Origin: Candidatus Melainabacteria bacterium
GTDB lineage: Bacteria; Cyanobacteriota; Vampirovibrionia; Obscuribacterales; Obscuribacteraceae
Direction: 5' to 3'
Length of the DNA stretch: 22,132 nt
Assembly: GCA_003151275.1 (NCBI GenBank)
Contig: PLXC01000106.1
Location: forward strand, 1 to 22,132
Under the pieces are notes generated by a model, which saw nothing but the letters and a program-made list of their open reading frames with translations, ran no database searches and had not been told where the DNA came from. This document shows, one piece after another, positions 21,763 through 22,132 of the stretch (its first letter is position 1; each line of letters opens with the position of its first letter). A program made the position numbers and the translations under genes.

Positions 21763-21838
21763 ATACTGAGCCTGCTTTTTCGCCAAATCAACCGGCTTAT
21801 ATCAATTTTCTATCTGCTCCGTAATGCATTCTCGGGGC

Positions 21839-21859
21839 GGCTTGAAAACCCGCGCTCCA
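21839..21859 (-). repeat. REP-like repeat, copy 4 (divergent)
   Basis: On the minus strand TGGAGCGCGGG is identical to the first half of copy 1, including the flanking AAATGG, but the second half has diverged (TTTTCAAGCC). It lies 10 bases after the stop of the gene entering from the right. Confidence 0.45.
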
Positions 21860-21869
21860 TTTCGATTTT

Positions 21870-22132
21870 TTAGGCGACGTGGATCGCCGGTCGCTTGGCG
21901 GGGTCGTGCTCAAGCTCGCGCAAGATCTCTCTCGTTACCGGAGCTGTTTCGCCTTCTCCCAAGAACAAAAATTTGAAGATGTAGAAGACTGGATTGCCCT
22001 CAGTCCATCCGAAGTAGGCATGTGGAGTGCTGCCGCTCTTGTCGCGGATGTGAAGAAGAATCGCGGCAATAGCGTTGGGAACAGCGGGGCTGCTGCATCT
22101 CAAAACTTGGTAACCATCGATGTTGTGACCAG
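21870..22132 (-). CDS. C-terminal end of a gene leaving the window, unassigned
   Basis: The frame is open to the right edge, giving about the last 87 residues of a larger protein. An internal TTG at 22103 is not a likely start, because coding-like sequence (GHNIDGYQVL) continues upstream of it. Visible segments include SSPAVPNAIAAILLHIRDK, PHAYFGWTEGNP, FLFLGEGETAPVTREILREL and the end KRPAIHVA. To me this resembles the C-terminal cytoplasmic extension of some large APC-type amino-acid permeases, but I cannot confirm it. The stop is followed closely by a REP-like element. Confidence 0.55.
   Translation of the reverse strand, partial: GHNIDGYQVLRCSSPAVPNAIAAILLHIRDKSGSTPHAYFGWTEGNPVFYIFKFLFLGEGETAPVTREILRELEHDPAKRPAIHVA

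Overview
The window looks like a piece of chromosome from a diderm bacterium of moderate GC content, most likely in or near the non-photosynthetic Cyanobacteriota (Vampirovibrionia/Melainabacteria type). The main clue is a plant/cyanobacterium-style GGPP synthase followed immediately by a divergent PAP2 (DUF212) phosphatase, a pairing common in cyanobacteria. Signal peptides and a predicted outer-membrane beta-barrel protein support a diderm cell. This placement is inference. There are no tRNA, rRNA, CRISPR, integrase or transposase genes.

Layout. 1-362: gene-free, with two tandem terminator-like hairpins that probably close a gene off the left edge. 363-3620 (minus): an operon of acyl-CoA dehydrogenase, a two-helix membrane protein, GGPP synthase and divergent PAP2 protein. 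3782-5714 (plus): two tandem S66 LD-carboxypeptidase paralogues; the first keeps the Ser-Glu-His triad, the second appears to have lost all three residues. 5940-6389: a stand-alone receiver domain. 6476-9390 (minus): a secreted TPR/proline-rich/matrixin metalloprotease and a DoxX-like membrane protein with 7-residue N-terminal repeats. 9652-10776 (minus): a ribbon-helix-helix protein with a doubtful start and an HD-domain protein. 10885-13486 (minus): a peptide ABC-transporter ATPase and the bifunctional NAD(P)HX repair enzyme. 13661-16991: an unknown small protein, an exported dual-specificity phosphatase, a two-domain universal stress protein, an unknown protein and an exported Gly/Met-rich protein. 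17240-18576: small membrane-protein genes among repeats. 18577-20742 (minus): a KimA-like K+ permease preceded by a small membrane protein. 20902-21684: a MetA-pathway-type outer-membrane protein. 21870-22132: the 3' end of a gene leaving the window.

The most interesting signals are these. (1) A KimA-like permease unit has a small single-helix membrane protein as first gene, an 11-base Shine-Dalgarno match, and four TTGAC boxes arranged as two 11-bp direct-repeat pairs placed as in PhoB-type promoters. (2) A second small membrane protein about 3 kb away shares the C-terminal GRYGxxRWxQ motif, so the two define a small family. (3) A REP-like palindromic repeat occurs four times, each time in the same orientation just 3' of a gene. 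(4) A perfect 18-bp inverted repeat abuts one of these copies. (5) The second LD-carboxypeptidase copy looks like a pseudoenzyme.
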